Position numbers and translations under genes: made by a program. The notes beneath the pieces were generated by a model that was given only the letters and a program-made list of their open reading frames with translations, was not told where the DNA came from and did no database searches. A DNA stretch of 64,000 bases. It comes from an uncultured Sphingomonadales bacterium. GTDB lineage: Bacteria; Pseudomonadota; Alphaproteobacteria; Sphingomonadales; Sphingomonadaceae. Below, one piece after another: positions 1 through 9,904 of this stretch. Positions within the stretch are counted from its first letter, which is position 1; each line of letters starts with the position of its first letter. The stretch lies in the NCBI GenBank assembly GCA_903832325.1, contig CAILBC010000036.1:1-64000 (forward strand). Direction: 5' to 3'.

Positions 1-1
1 C

Positions 2-541
2 CCCGGGCCGGGCGCACGCGCGGCGGCCCGGCGCGGCACGCTGCTGCACCGGCTGCTCGAACGCCTGCCCGATGTGGCAGGGCCGGCGCGCGCGGGCGCG
101 GCGCAAGCCTGGCTGGCGCGGATGGCCGGCGATCTGGAGCCTGACGCGCGTGACGCGATTGCTGCGGCCGCGCTCGCCGTGCTGGATGAACCGCAGTGGC
201 AGGCGGTGTTCGGGCCGGGATCGCTCGCCGAAGTGCCGATTGCCGCGCTGGTTGGCGCGCGGCTGGTCAGCGGCACGATCGATCGCCTGCTGATCACGCC
301 CGAGGCGGTGCGGATCATCGATTTCAAGACCGACCGCCGCCCGCCCGATGTGATTGGCGCCATTCCCGGCGCCTATCTGCGGCAGATGGCGGCCTATGTG
401 GCGGCGCTGCGCGTGATCCACCCGGATCGGCGGATCGATGCCGCGCTGCTTTATACCGCGGGCCCGCGCCTGTTCACGCTGCCCGACGATCTGCTTGCGG
501 CGCAAAAGCTGAACCTTGAGCCCGCAGAGGAAACCTTTTGA
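2..541 (+). CDS. addA: Double-strand break repair helicase-nuclease AddA, C-terminal end (partial)
   Basis: The 5' end lies outside the window; the last 179 residues are present. They form the RecB-type nuclease domain of AddA, the helicase-nuclease subunit that works with AddB to process DNA double-strand ends for recombination. Visible are the entry motif RGTLLHRLLERLP near the left edge, the SGTIDRLLI segment with its Asp, IIDFKTDR carrying the PD-(D/E)XK Asp and Lys, and the YLRQMAAYVAALR helix with the conserved Gln and Tyr. addB would be expected upstream and trxA follows 66 bases after the stop, an arrangement common in Alphaproteobacteria. The helicase part cannot be judged here. Confidence 0.88.
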   Translation, partial: PGPGARAAARRGTLLHRLLERLPDVAGPARAGAAQAWLARMAGDLEPDARDAIAAAALAVLDEPQWQAVFGPGSLAEVPIAALVGARLVSGTIDRLLITPEAVRIIDFKTDRRPPDVIGAIPGAYLRQMAAYVAALRVIHPDRRIDAALLYTAGPRLFTLPDDLLAAQKLNLEPAEETF

Positions 542-607
542 GCGCGGCAGGTTGCATGCGCCGCGCGCGTCCCTAGATTGGCACCAATCATTTACCGGAG
601 TTCGATC

Positions 608-928
608 ATGTCCACCAAAGCCGTTACCGATGCCAGCTTCGCCGCCGATGTCCTGGGGGCAGACAAGCCCGTGCTGGTCGATTTCTGGGCGGACTGGTGC
701 GGCCCGTGCAAGATGATCGGCCCCGCGCTGGAAGAAATTTCGGACGAACTGGCCGACAAAGTGTCGATCGTGAAGATGGACATCATGGAAAACACGCAAG
801 TGCCCGGCGATATCGGCGTGCAGTCGATCCCGCTGCTGGTGCTGTTCAAGGATGGCAAGCCGGTGGCGCAGAAACTGGGCGCCGCTCCCAAAAGCCAGCT
901 CAAGGCCTGGCTCGAAGGCGCGCTCTGA
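608..928 (+). CDS. trxA: Thioredoxin
   Basis: A 106-residue thioredoxin, the cytoplasmic thiol-disulfide reductant that thioredoxin reductase recharges. The redox motif WCGPC lies at residues 30-34 inside VDFWADWCGPCKM, and the cis-proline loop appears as VQSIPLLVLF. Length and fold order match classical Trx1. The ATG at 608 was chosen over the in-frame ATG at 578 because CGGAG sits just upstream and the family starts here. It lies directly after addA and is convergent with the inositol-monophosphatase-family gene, with a hairpin between them. Confidence 0.96.
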   Translation: MSTKAVTDASFAADVLGADKPVLVDFWADWCGPCKMIGPALEEISDELADKVSIVKMDIMENTQVPGDIGVQSIPLLVLFKDGKPVAQKLGAAPKSQLKAWLEGAL

Positions 929-937
929 CCGCTTCGG

Positions 938-958
938 TCCTCCCCGGCACGGGGAGGA
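938..958. terminator. Bidirectional hairpin between trxA and the IMPase-family gene
   Basis: A perfect 9-bp stem TCCTCCCCG / CGGGGAGGA with a 3-base loop fills the short gap between two convergent genes and ends at the base before the minus-strand stop codon. There is no T-run, so it may act as a weak or bidirectional terminator. A near copy of the right arm with the same following GGATCA lies at 3059-3070. Confidence 0.5.
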
Positions 959-1762
959 TCACATTTGCGCCAGCCGTTCGGCCATTGCGTCGAACAGGGC
1001 CGGGGTGGCGGCGGCGATCAGGCCGGGGTCCAGATGGCGGTCCACGCGATAGGGGCTGCCATCGGGCCGCGCCGCGCGGCCGCCCGCCTCGTTGACGAAC
1101 AGCACGCCCGCCGCATGGTCCCAGGCCAGCGTGCGTTCAAAAATCGAAACGTCGTTCACCCCCAGCACGATGCGCGGATATTGCTCGGCCGCGCAGCGCG
1201 GGATATCGACCAGCGTGTAATGCGGCGCCACCAGCGCCTTCATCGCGGCGCGGCGATCGGGATCGAGAAACACCAGCGAAATCGCGGCAATCGGCGGGCT
1301 GGCCCCGGTGGTGCGCGCCGCAATGCGTTCGCCATTCACCCAGGCGCCGGCGCCGCGATGCGCGCTGCACAGCCGGCCGCTCAGCACGTCATAGATCCAC
1401 CCGACCACGGTTTCGCCCTGTTCGGCCAGCGCGATCAGGATGCCGAACGGCGGTTTTCCGGCGGCAAAATTGTTGGTGCCATCGATCGGATCGATGATCC
1501 AGCACAACCCGTCGCCCAGCCGGTCGAGCACGGTGGGGTCGGCATGCGCCGCCTCTTCGCCTACAATCGCCGCCTCGGGCAGGATTTTGGCGAGCGCCTC
1601 GCTCAGCAAGGCTTCGGCATCGGTATCGGCAATGGTCACCATGTCATCGGCGGCCTTGGCGGTCACTTCGCTGGCGGCAAGGCGTTGGTATCGCGGCAGG
1701 ATCGCGGCCTGCGCCACGCGCGCCATTACTGCGCCCACCGACGCATCGAGCCCGCGGGTCAT
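959..1762 (-). CDS. Inositol monophosphatase family protein (HisN-like phosphatase)
   Basis: A 267-residue Mg2+-dependent phosphatase of the inositol monophosphatase superfamily. Metal-binding signatures are GEE at residues 68-70, DPIDGTNNF from residue 91, and WDHAAG at 214-219. Such proteins act on histidinol phosphate (HisN), inositol phosphate or related substrates; the sequence alone does not decide, although HisN-type use is plausible next to an arginine gene. The start at 1762 overlaps the argJ stop as ATGA, which points to translational coupling; the longer in-frame opening from 1816 would lie inside argJ. Confidence 0.88.
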   Translation of the reverse strand: MTRGLDASVGAVMARVAQAAILPRYQRLAASEVTAKAADDMVTIADTDAEALLSEALAKILPEAAIVGEEAAHADPTVLDRLGDGLCWIIDPIDGTNNFAAGKPPFGILIALAEQGETVVGWIYDVLSGRLCSAHRGAGAWVNGERIAARTTGASPPIAAISLVFLDPDRRAAMKALVAPHYTLVDIPRCAAEQYPRIVLGVNDVSIFERTLAWDHAAGVLFVNEAGGRAARPDGSPYRVDRHLDPGLIAAATPALFDAMAERLAQM

Positions 1763-2985
1763 GATCGGTAATCGGCGTTGATCGCGATGTACCCATGCGT
1801 CAGGTCGCAAGTCCACACCGTGGCGCGGCCCTGGCCCAGCCCGATATCGACCTCGATCGAGATTTCGCGCCCTTTCAGATGCGCGGCCACCGGCGCTTCA
1901 TTATAATCGGCGAGTGGTTGCCCGTCGCGCGCGGCCCAGGTGCCGCCAAAGCCGATTGACAGGCGGTCCCTGTCGGCGGGTTCGCCGGCTTTGCCCACTG
2001 CCATGACCACGCGGCCCCAATTGGCGTCTTCGCCGGCGATCGCGGTTTTCACGAGCGGCGAATTGGCGATGGCAAGGCCGATCCGGCGCGCGCTGGCATC
2101 ATCGACTGCGCCCGAAACCGAAACCGCGATGAATTTCTGCGCGCCTTCGCCATCGCGCACCACCAGATGCGCCAGTTCGCGGCACACGGCATGCAGCGCG
2201 GCGGCAAAGGCATCGGCGCCGGGCGCATTTTCGTCCTCGATCCGTGCGTTGCCTGCCTTGCCGGTGGCAAAGGCCAGCACGGTGTCGCTGGTGGAGGTGT
2301 CGCTGTCGACGGTGATGCACGAAAACGTGCGCATGTTCGCCGCCGACAGCGCCGCCTGCAGGAATGCCGGGCTGACATCGGCATCGGTGAAAATATAGCC
2401 GAGCATGGTCGCCATGTCGGGCGCGATCATCCCCGAACCCTTGATGATCGCCGACAAAGTGACCGTGGTATCGCCCACGATGGCGGTGGCGGTTGCGCCC
2501 TTGGGGAAGGTGTCGGTGGTGCCGATGGTGCGTGCCGCCTCTTCCCAGGTGGCCTCGGGCGCAACCAGCGCGGCCTCGATGCCGGCGCGCGCCTTGTCCT
2601 TGGGCAGCGGCACGCCGATCACCCCGGTGGACGAAACGAACACCTGTTCGCGCGGGGCGCCCAGATGCGCCGAAACCTGGTCCATGATCGCCTCGACCGC
2701 TTCGCGCCCGCGATAGCCGGTAAAGGCATTGGCATTGCCGGCATTGACCACCAGCGCGCGGGCATGGCCCTGGCCCGCGTTCTGCCGCCCAAGTTCGACT
2801 TCGGACGAACAGCACACATTGCGGGTGAACACCCCCGCCACGCTCGTGCCTTCGGCCAGTTCGACATACGTCAGGTCGCAGCGGCCCCAATTCTTGTAGC
2901 CGGCTCGCACGGTGTGCAGCCGCACGCCGGCAATCGGCGGCAGATCGGGAAAGGGCAGGGCGAGTGGAGAGGTGGCGTCGGACAT
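1759..2985 (-). CDS. argJ: Bifunctional glutamate N-acetyltransferase / amino-acid acetyltransferase ArgJ
   Basis: A 408-residue ArgJ of the arginine pathway. It transfers acetyl from N-acetylornithine to glutamate and, in bifunctional forms, also makes N-acetylglutamate from acetyl-CoA. The precursor cleaves itself before a threonine nucleophile; this is Thr193 in KGSGMIAPDMATML, which is intact. Also present are VVNAGNANAFTG near 80-90 and STGVIGVPLP at 119-128. The C-terminus NADYRS is typical. The gene is divergent from the small secreted protein and secA, and its stop overlaps the start of the IMPase-family gene. Confidence 0.95.
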   Translation of the reverse strand: MSDATSPLALPFPDLPPIAGVRLHTVRAGYKNWGRCDLTYVELAEGTSVAGVFTRNVCCSSEVELGRQNAGQGHARALVVNAGNANAFTGYRGREAVEAIMDQVSAHLGAPREQVFVSSTGVIGVPLPKDKARAGIEAALVAPEATWEEAARTIGTTDTFPKGATATAIVGDTTVTLSAIIKGSGMIAPDMATMLGYIFTDADVSPAFLQAALSAANMRTFSCITVDSDTSTSDTVLAFATGKAGNARIEDENAPGADAFAAALHAVCRELAHLVVRDGEGAQKFIAVSVSGAVDDASARRIGLAIANSPLVKTAIAGEDANWGRVVMAVGKAGEPADRDRLSIGFGGTWAARDGQPLADYNEAPVAAHLKGREISIEVDIGLGQGRATVWTCDLTHGYIAINADYRS

Positions 2986-3125
2986 GGCGCGTCCCTAGAC
3001 GATTGCGGTTTGTCGGGGGAGACAGTTTTTTCCGCACCACACGCATTCCTCTCCGTTTCGGGGAGGATCAGGTTCTTGCGCTTTGACCATGGACGGTTAA
3101 GCATTTTGTGCCTATTTGGCAGGCA

Positions 3126-3386
3126 ATGCGTTTCTGGCTGATCCTTCTTGCCATGCTGTCCGGCCTTTCGCTGGCCGATGTCGCCCATGCGGCATCGCCG
3201 GCCGAAGTGATCGGGCGCACGCAAGTTGCCGCGGCGGAAATGGCGCCCGTGGCGGCCACGTGCCCGGTGCGGGCGCGCATGGCGCGGGCCAGTGTGCGGA
3301 TCGACCGCAGCGCGCCGCTTGCCCCGATCGAGGCAGGCCTGGCCCTGTCTTGCGGCGTGACCATCGCCGACCAGCCACACGAATAG
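3126..3386 (+). CDS. Small secreted protein of unknown function
   Basis: An 86-residue open frame from ATG 3126; an in-frame GTG at 3108 would add six residues. It begins with a clear signal peptide, MRFWLILLAMLSGLSLADVA followed by HAA, so export and cleavage after AHA or AHAA is likely. The mature part is short, Ala/Arg-rich and has two cysteines (CPVR and SCGV) that could form a disulfide. It lies between divergent argJ and secA and reads with secA. I recognise no domain. The ribosome-binding site is weak, so it may not be translated. Confidence 0.4.
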   Translation: MRFWLILLAMLSGLSLADVAHAASPAEVIGRTQVAAAEMAPVAATCPVRARMARASVRIDRSAPLAPIEAGLALSCGVTIADQPHE

Positions 3387-3491
3387 CATCCCGGCCGCGG
3401 CACGCCCGGCGCGTCGCCCCCTGCAATTCTCCACGGCGGCGCAACACGATGCGCGCCCGACACACCCATCCTTATCTTCGGGAATTTCTCC

Positions 3492-6236
3492 ATGTTCTCC
3501 AGCCTTGCCAAGGCCATGTTCGGCTCGTCCAACGATCGCTATGTCAAATCGCTCGACAAGATCGTCAAGAAAATCAACGCATTCGAGCCAGCAATGGAGG
3601 CGCTTTCGGATGATGAGCTGAAGGCGCAGACGCAGAAATTCCGCGACCAGCTGGCCAGCGGGCAAAGCCTCGACGATATCCTGCCCGAAGCCTTTGCCAC
3701 GTGCCGCGAAGCCTCGCGCCGCGTGCTCGGCATGCGCCATTTCGATGTGCAGATGATCGGCGGGATCGTGCTCCATCGCGGTGAAATCGCCGAAATGCGC
3801 ACGGGCGAGGGCAAGACGCTGGTGGCGACGCTGGCGACCTATCTCAACGCCATCGAGGGCAAAGGCGTCCATGTCGTAACCGTCAACGACTATCTGGCCC
3901 GCCGCGATGCCGAATGGATGGGGCAGATCTATCGCTTTCTGGGGCTGTCGGTGGGGGTGATCGTGCCCAATCTGAACGAGGAAGAACGGCGCGTCGCGTA
4001 CAATTCCGACATCACCTATGCCACCAACAACGAGCTTGGTTTCGACTATCTGCGCGACAACATGAAGCACGATCGCAGCATGATGGTCCACCGGCCGTTC
4101 AATTACGGCATCGTCGATGAAGTCGATTCGATCCTGATCGACGAAGCGCGCACCCCGCTGATCATTTCGGGCCCCACCGAAGACAAGAGCGATCTCTATG
4201 TCTCGGTCGATGCCGTGGTGAAGCGTATCGATCCCGTGTATTACGAGGCCGATGAAAAGCAGAAGACCGTCAATCTGACCGAAGACGGTGTTGAATGGGC
4301 TGAACGCGAGCTGGAAAAGGACGGCCTGCTCGAAGGGTCGAACCTGTATGACATGGCCAATACCATGGTCGTGCATCACCTTGACCAGGCGCTGAAAGCC
4401 AATGTCATGTTCAAGCGTGACATCGATTATATCGTCAAGGATGGCAAGATCGTCATCATCGACGAATTCACCGGGCGCATGATGGATGGCCGCCGCTGGT
4501 CAAACGGCCTGCACCAGGCGGTGGAAGCCAAGGAAGGCGTGCGGATCGAGCCTGAAAACCAGACCATGGCGTCGATCACGTTCCAGAACTATTTCCGCAT
4601 GTATCCCAAGCTTTCGGGGATGACCGGCACCGCCGCGACCGAAGCGCCCGAATTCTTCGACATCTACAAGATGAACGTTGTGACCATCCCGACCAACGTG
4701 CCGGTGCAGCGGGTTGATGAAGAAGACGAATTCTACAAGAACACCAATGACAAATTCGGCGCGATTGCGCGCCTGATCCGCGAAAAGCACGAAATCGGCC
4801 AGCCAGTGCTGGTGGGCACGGTGTCGATCGAAAAATCGGAAATGCTGTCGGAATTTCTGAACAAGGAAGGGGTGCAGCACGCGGTGCTGAATGCCCGGTT
4901 CCACGAACAGGAAGCGCACATCGTGGCGCAGGCCGGGGCGCCGGGCGCGGTAACGATTGCCACCAACATGGCCGGCCGCGGCACCGACATCAAGCTGGGC
5001 GGCAATGCCGAATTCCGCATCGAGGACGAACTGGCCGACACGCCCGAAGGGCCCGAGCGCGATGCCGCCATCGCCCGGATCGAGGCGGAAGTGGCCGAAG
5101 CGCGCGACAAAGTGCTCGCCGCCGGCGGGCTTTGCGTGATCGGCACCGAACGCCACGAAAGCCGCCGCATCGACAACCAGCTGCGCGGCCGTTCGGGGCG
5201 CCAGGGCGATCCCGGCCTGTCGAAATTCTACCTTTGCCTCGAAGACGATCTGCTGCGCATCTTTGGCCCGGACACGATGTTTTCGCGCATGATGAACGCC
5301 AACCTGGCCGATGGTGAGGCGATCGGATCGCGCTATCTGTCAAAGGCGATCGAGATTGCGCAGAAAAAGGTCGAAGCGCGCAATTACGACATCCGCAAGC
5401 AAGTGGTCGAATACGATGACGTGATGAACGACCAGCGCAAGGTCATCTATGAACAGCGCGCCGACATCATGGATTCAGACGCCGTGGGCGATGTGGTGAT
5501 CGATATGCGCCAGGATACGGTCAACGCGATTGTCGGCGATGCCTGCCCGCCCGGGTCCTATCCCGAACAGTGGGATGTCGAGGCGCTGAAGGCGCGCGTG
5601 GCCGATGTGCTGGGCATGGCCGTGCCGATCGATGACTGGATGCACGAAGACCATCTGGAACCCGAAGCGATCGAAACGCGCATTGCCGCGCTGGCCGATG
5701 CGCAGATGGAGGCGCGCACCGCCGGGTTCGAACCCGCCGGCTGGGCCAATGTGGAAAAATCGATCCTGCTCGAACGCCTGGACCACCACTGGAAGGAACA
5801 TCTCGCCACGCTCGATGCGCTGCGCCAGGTGGTGTTCCTGCGCGCCTATGCGCAGAAAACCCCGATCAACGAATACAAGCAGGAAGCGTTCGGCCTGTTC
5901 GAAAAGATGCTCCACGCGATCCGCGAAGACGTCACCCGCATCCTGATGACCGCCGAATTCCGCATGCAGGCGCCCGAGCAGATGGCGCTGCCCGATCTGC
6001 CCGATTTCCTGACCGCGCCGGGCACGCTGTTCAGCCATGTCGACCCGTTGACCGGCGATGATGACAGCCGCCCGATACCCAGCCCCGCTTCGGCCCTGGG
6101 CATGATCGGCGCACAAGGCCCCGGCCAGGTGCCCGAAGGCACCGACCCCTGGGCCGATCACGGGATCAGCCGCAATGCCCCGTGCCCGTGTGGTTCAGGC
6201 CAGAAATACAAGCATTGCCATGGGGTTGCCGCGTAA
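3492..6236 (+). CDS. secA: Preprotein translocase ATPase SecA
   Basis: A 914-residue SecA, the motor ATPase that drives unfolded preproteins through SecYEG. The Walker A region [13 protein letters not shown] lies near residue 102, the Walker B/DEAD-like [19 protein letters not shown] near 208, and the second nucleotide-binding fold carries [14 protein letters not shown] and [11 protein letters not shown]. The C-terminus ends in the zinc-binding SEC-C motif [14 protein letters not shown], which contacts SecB and lipid. Length and order are normal. It stops three bases before the end of the convergent porin gene. Confidence 0.98.
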   Translation: MFSSLAKAMFGSSNDRYVKSLDKIVKKINAFEPAMEALSDDELKAQTQKFRDQLASGQSLDDILPEAFATCREASRRVLGMRHFDVQMIGGIVLHRGEIAEMRTGEGKTLVATLATYLNAIEGKGVHVVTVNDYLARRDAEWMGQIYRFLGLSVGVIVPNLNEEERRVAYNSDITYATNNELGFDYLRDNMKHDRSMMVHRPFNYGIVDEVDSILIDEARTPLIISGPTEDKSDLYVSVDAVVKRIDPVYYEADEKQKTVNLTEDGVEWAERELEKDGLLEGSNLYDMANTMVVHHLDQALKANVMFKRDIDYIVKDGKIVIIDEFTGRMMDGRRWSNGLHQAVEAKEGVRIEPENQTMASITFQNYFRMYPKLSGMTGTAATEAPEFFDIYKMNVVTIPTNVPVQRVDEEDEFYKNTNDKFGAIARLIREKHEIGQPVLVGTVSIEKSEMLSEFLNKEGVQHAVLNARFHEQEAHIVAQAGAPGAVTIATNMAGRGTDIKLGGNAEFRIEDELADTPEGPERDAAIARIEAEVAEARDKVLAAGGLCVIGTERHESRRIDNQLRGRSGRQGDPGLSKFYLCLEDDLLRIFGPDTMFSRMMNANLADGEAIGSRYLSKAIEIAQKKVEARNYDIRKQVVEYDDVMNDQRKVIYEQRADIMDSDAVGDVVIDMRQDTVNAIVGDACPPGSYPEQWDVEALKARVADVLGMAVPIDDWMHEDHLEPEAIETRIAALADAQMEARTAGFEPAGWANVEKSILLERLDHHWKEHLATLDALRQVVFLRAYAQKTPINEYKQEAFGLFEKMLHAIREDVTRILMTAEFRMQAPEQMALPDLPDFLTAPGTLFSHVDPLTGDDDSRPIPSPASALGMIGAQGPGQVPEGTDPWADHGISRNAPCPCGSGQKYKHCHGVAA

Positions 6237-6239
6237 TTT

Positions 6240-7733
6240 TCAGAACGCGGCGTGAATGCGCAGGCCCAAGACGCCGACCGGGCCGCGGTCGCGGTTATAG
6301 GCCGGGTTGGCAATCGCCTGCGCGTCGAACGTGACGGAAACCGGGGTGATCGGGTGCCAGGAATAGCTGGCCTCCACGATCATTTCGGTGCCGGCATGCG
6401 GCAGTGCGCCGTCTCCGATCAGCAGGCCCAGCCCGCCCGCGGCGAAATAGGCGCGCGCTGCGCGTGATGCGGCATTGGCCACCACGCCCAGCGCCACCGT
6501 ATCGGCGGCGCGGCCCCAGCCTTTGCCCGCCAGCGACAGCCCGGCCGAAACCGAGCGGTCGACATCGGTGAAATCGAATACGGCATAGCGGCCATCAGCC
6601 GCGCTCAGCCGCAGGAATGCGCCCAGATTGCCGGTCAGTTCCTGTTCGGCATTGATATAGCCGCCGATGCGCGTGTGCGCTGCAAACTGCACCTGCGCCA
6701 CATCGGGCACGCTCGCATTGGCGGCGCCCCAGGCAATGGCATCGGTGTAGCGGCCCAGACGCCCGTGGTTCATCCACAGCGCGCCGCGAATGGCGCCGGC
6801 ATGGCCGCGCAGGCTGTGGCGATGCTCCACTTCGCCGACCACCTGGTAAAAGCTGAAATCGGTTACCGGGGCCATGCCGCCGGGCGTGTCGGTCATGTCG
6901 AACAGCCCTGCGCGCACCGTCCACGGCCCCAGCACCAGCTCACCCGCCGCGCCATAGCTGAACCCCCAGGGGTCTCCGGCATAATCGAACGCGCCCGAAT
7001 CGATCAGCGTCCAGTTGAGGAAATCGCCGCGCGGATCGTGGGCATAGCGGTTGGTATCAAACACGTCGGCCACGCCGAATTTGCCCACCGTGATCACCAG
7101 CCGGTTGGCAGTCTGGGTGCCGGGCATCTGGTTGGCGGCGGCCTCTACCACCGTCTTGTCACCGCCCAGTGCAAAAGTCTGGCGCAGATAGAGCCGCTGC
7201 AGCCGGGTATAGGGATGCGCCGCGCCCAGCTTGTAGGCTTCGCCGCTGGCATAGCCGGCCAGGCCCAGCGTGTTGCCCACGCCAAACCCCTGATCCACTT
7301 CGCCCGTCGCCCAGATTTCGCCGCCGCGCCACGGCCGCACCCCGAGATAGAGCGAGGCATCCCAGGTTTCGCGCAAGTCGTTCACCGGCAGGCTGTGATC
7401 ACCGGCATAAGGATGGCGGAACCCGGTGGTGGTCATCGCGGTAAACGTGGTCTGGCCAAACAGCGCCCAGCGGCGCGCGGAAATGTCCTTGCCATCGGCG
7501 CTCTTGCCCTCGGCAATGCTGCCTGCGCCATCGGGAAAGCCGGATGAGCCGGCCGGATCGGGCGCGGGTTCGGGCGCATCGGCGCCAAAGTTTGCCAGGA
7601 TCAGCCGCGCCGGATCGGCGGGCGAGGCGGGCAGGGCACAGGCAACGCCGGGCAGTGCGGACAGGCCAAGGCACAGCAGCGACAGCATGCGGCGCGGCGC
7701 GGGCTTGGCAAAGCGGGCAGGCATGGATGACAT
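6240..7733 (-). CDS. OprB-family carbohydrate-type porin
   Basis: A 497-residue outer-membrane beta-barrel protein. A signal peptide (LSLLCLGLSALPGVACALPA) follows a basic start, then a short Pro/Ala-rich linker, then a barrel with typical alternation, for example WDASLYLGVRPWRGGEIWATG and SPITPVSVTFD-like strands, ending in the aromatic C-terminal residue (IHAAF) needed for BAM recognition. The layout matches the OprB carbohydrate-selective porin family. The substrate cannot be read from sequence. It lies 38 bases after the chemotaxis receptor on the same strand, so the two may be co-transcribed. Confidence 0.82.
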   Translation of the reverse strand: MSSMPARFAKPAPRRMLSLLCLGLSALPGVACALPASPADPARLILANFGADAPEPAPDPAGSSGFPDGAGSIAEGKSADGKDISARRWALFGQTTFTAMTTTGFRHPYAGDHSLPVNDLRETWDASLYLGVRPWRGGEIWATGEVDQGFGVGNTLGLAGYASGEAYKLGAAHPYTRLQRLYLRQTFALGGDKTVVEAAANQMPGTQTANRLVITVGKFGVADVFDTNRYAHDPRGDFLNWTLIDSGAFDYAGDPWGFSYGAAGELVLGPWTVRAGLFDMTDTPGGMAPVTDFSFYQVVGEVEHRHSLRGHAGAIRGALWMNHGRLGRYTDAIAWGAANASVPDVAQVQFAAHTRIGGYINAEQELTGNLGAFLRLSAADGRYAVFDFTDVDRSVSAGLSLAGKGWGRAADTVALGVVANAASRAARAYFAAGGLGLLIGDGALPHAGTEMIVEASYSWHPITPVSVTFDAQAIANPAYNRDRGPVGVLGLRIHAAF

Positions 7734-7771
7734 GGGGCAGACCTGTGTTCTGGGTGGTGCCGGATGGCGGA

Positions 7772-9658
7772 CTATCTGCGGGCAGAGCGGGCGCCCGCTG
7801 CGGCACGCGCCGGCGGGGCGGGGAAACGGGCAGGGCGATTGGCGCCGGCCGAAACGGGCAAGGCCGGGGCGTTGTTTTCTGCGATCAGGCTGGTGCGGCG
7901 CTGGTGCTGGTCGGCCTGCGGGCGCTCGCTGCGCGTATCCTGATCGCGCGTGCGGAACTGGCTGACCAAAGTGCCCAGTTGCGAGGCCTCTTCAGCGAGA
8001 GCGCGCGCGGCGGCGGTGGTTTCTTCCACCATTGCCGCGTTTTGCTGGGTCACGCGGTCCATTTCGCCCACCGCCTCGTTCACCTGGCCGATATGGGTGG
8101 CCTGGGTCTGTGCGGTTTCGGCAATGCGGTTGATCATCGTGGTGACTTCGCCCACGCGTTCGACAATCGCCCCCAGCATCGCACCGGTATCGCCCACCAG
8201 CGCCACGCCGGTGCCCACCTGGCTGGTCGAGCTGGTGATCAACGCCTTGATATGGTTGGCTGCCTCGGCCGATCGCTGTGCCAGCGCGCGCACTTCGGTG
8301 GCGACCACGGCAAAGCCCTTGCCCGCTTCGCCGGCGCGTGCCGCCTCTACCCCGGCGTTCAGCGCGAGCAAGTTGGTCTGAAACGCGATGCCGTCGATCA
8401 CCCCGATGATCTGGCTGATTTCCTGGGTTGATCGTTCGATTTCGGCCATGGCCTCGATCGCGCGGGTGACCACCGCGCCGCCTTCGCTGGCTTCCCGCTG
8501 CGCGCGGGCAATGGTATCGCGCACGGCCGCCGCGCCAGAGGCGGTCTGCTGCACACTGGCGTTGACCTGGTTCATGGCCGCAGAGGTTTCTTCCAGCGAT
8601 GCAGCCTGGCGCAAATTGCGCTGTGACAGATCGTCGGCCGATCCGCGGATATCGGCGATCGATCGGGTAAGCGATGCTGCGCCCACGCGCACTGCGCCCA
8701 GCGCCTGCGCCAGCGATCGCGCGGCGCGGTTGAAATTTTCGCGAAGGCCTTCGTATTGCGCGGGCAGGGTGGTTTCGATGCGGTATTCCAGATCGCGCTC
8801 GGCCAGTTGCTCCAGCCCGCAGGCCAGTTCGCGCACCACGGCCTGCTGATCGAGTTCCGACTGCTGCATGGCAAGCGCGGTCTGGCGGAAAATCCCTGCG
8901 GCGGCGGCCATCTGCTCCACCTCGTCGCCGGCTTCGTTGCCGTGGATGGCTTGCGCATAATCGCCGCCGGCCATGCGGCGCAACGTGGCCGCCAGCTGCT
9001 CGATCGGGCGCACCACGCGGTGCAGCACAAACCGGCTGGCCCAGCCCATCGCCACGGCCATGGCCAGCGCGCTGATCAGCGTGACCGCTATCGATACCCT
9101 GAACAGCATTTCGCCGCGCGCCGCTTCGCGATCCCGTTCGTCCCTGATCGCCGTGATCAGGGTTTCCTGGCTGTGTTCGAATTGGTCGAACGCGGCGGTA
9201 AAGCCATCGAGCGCAGTGTGGTAATCCTGCGGAAAGTGCTGGATGCGATCGCTTGCGTTGCGCGCGGCGGCCACATAGCCATCGCGATCGCCCACGGTTT
9301 TTTGCGATACGGTCTGCAGCGGTTCGGAATAGACCTGGGTAAAGACGAAATCATACGTCTTTATCAGGGCGTCGATATCCTGATCGGCGGCGGTGGCCGC
9401 CTCATGCAATTTTGCGTTGTCGCCGCGCTGTTGCGCATCGATCATGCGGAACACATCGCCCTGCACGCCATCGTGTTTCATGTCGCCAAACATCTGGTGC
9501 TCGGTGACCGAGGTCATCAATTGCTGCTGCCGCTGCAGCGCATTGGCCAGATATTGCACATAGGCAAATGCCGCCGTCTGGATCACCGCGACAACGATCA
9601 GCACGGCCAGAGACAGCGAAAACCGCTGTTTGATCGATACGACACCGGCCATCGCCAT
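7772..9658 (-). CDS. Methyl-accepting chemotaxis protein
   Basis: A transmembrane chemoreceptor of 628 residues. After a short basic start comes a membrane segment ([20 protein letters not shown]), a helical periplasmic sensor of about 170 residues, a second membrane segment ([20 protein letters not shown]), a HAMP linker ([20 protein letters not shown]) and the cytoplasmic coiled coil. The hairpin tip near residues 415-470 ([20 protein letters not shown] and following) binds CheA and CheW. No NWETF-like CheR-docking pentapeptide is at the end. The start at 9658 has GGGAG seven bases upstream. The ligand is unknown. Confidence 0.94.
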   Translation of the reverse strand: MAMAGVVSIKQRFSLSLAVLIVVAVIQTAAFAYVQYLANALQRQQQLMTSVTEHQMFGDMKHDGVQGDVFRMIDAQQRGDNAKLHEAATAADQDIDALIKTYDFVFTQVYSEPLQTVSQKTVGDRDGYVAAARNASDRIQHFPQDYHTALDGFTAAFDQFEHSQETLITAIRDERDREAARGEMLFRVSIAVTLISALAMAVAMGWASRFVLHRVVRPIEQLAATLRRMAGGDYAQAIHGNEAGDEVEQMAAAAGIFRQTALAMQQSELDQQAVVRELACGLEQLAERDLEYRIETTLPAQYEGLRENFNRAARSLAQALGAVRVGAASLTRSIADIRGSADDLSQRNLRQAASLEETSAAMNQVNASVQQTASGAAAVRDTIARAQREASEGGAVVTRAIEAMAEIERSTQEISQIIGVIDGIAFQTNLLALNAGVEAARAGEAGKGFAVVATEVRALAQRSAEAANHIKALITSSTSQVGTGVALVGDTGAMLGAIVERVGEVTTMINRIAETAQTQATHIGQVNEAVGEMDRVTQQNAAMVEETTAAARALAEEASQLGTLVSQFRTRDQDTRSERPQADQHQRRTSLIAENNAPALPVSAGANRPARFPAPPARAAAGARSARR

Positions 9659-9904
9659 GCACAATCTCCCAGAACGCAAACCGGGCCTGGGCAAGGCGAT
9701 AGACCTTGGCTAGCCGGCACCGATTGCTGTTCGAGGTAGTGCGCCATGCATAAGATTTGTGCGCCCGCGCCCTTCGGATTGTCACTTAGGCCGGCGTCAG
9801 GGTTTGCAAGTCCAGGTCAGCAGGGTGGCGTTGCCACCGCCCCCTGCTCGCGCTAGCGTTGCGCCCGATTGCCGCACCAGACGGCACCCCACCGGGAGAC
9901 AACG

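Noticed and set aside
2871..4379. Long minus-strand frame of about 502 codons across argJ and secA
   Set aside because: It overlaps two clear genes on the other strand and has His-rich shadow-type composition.
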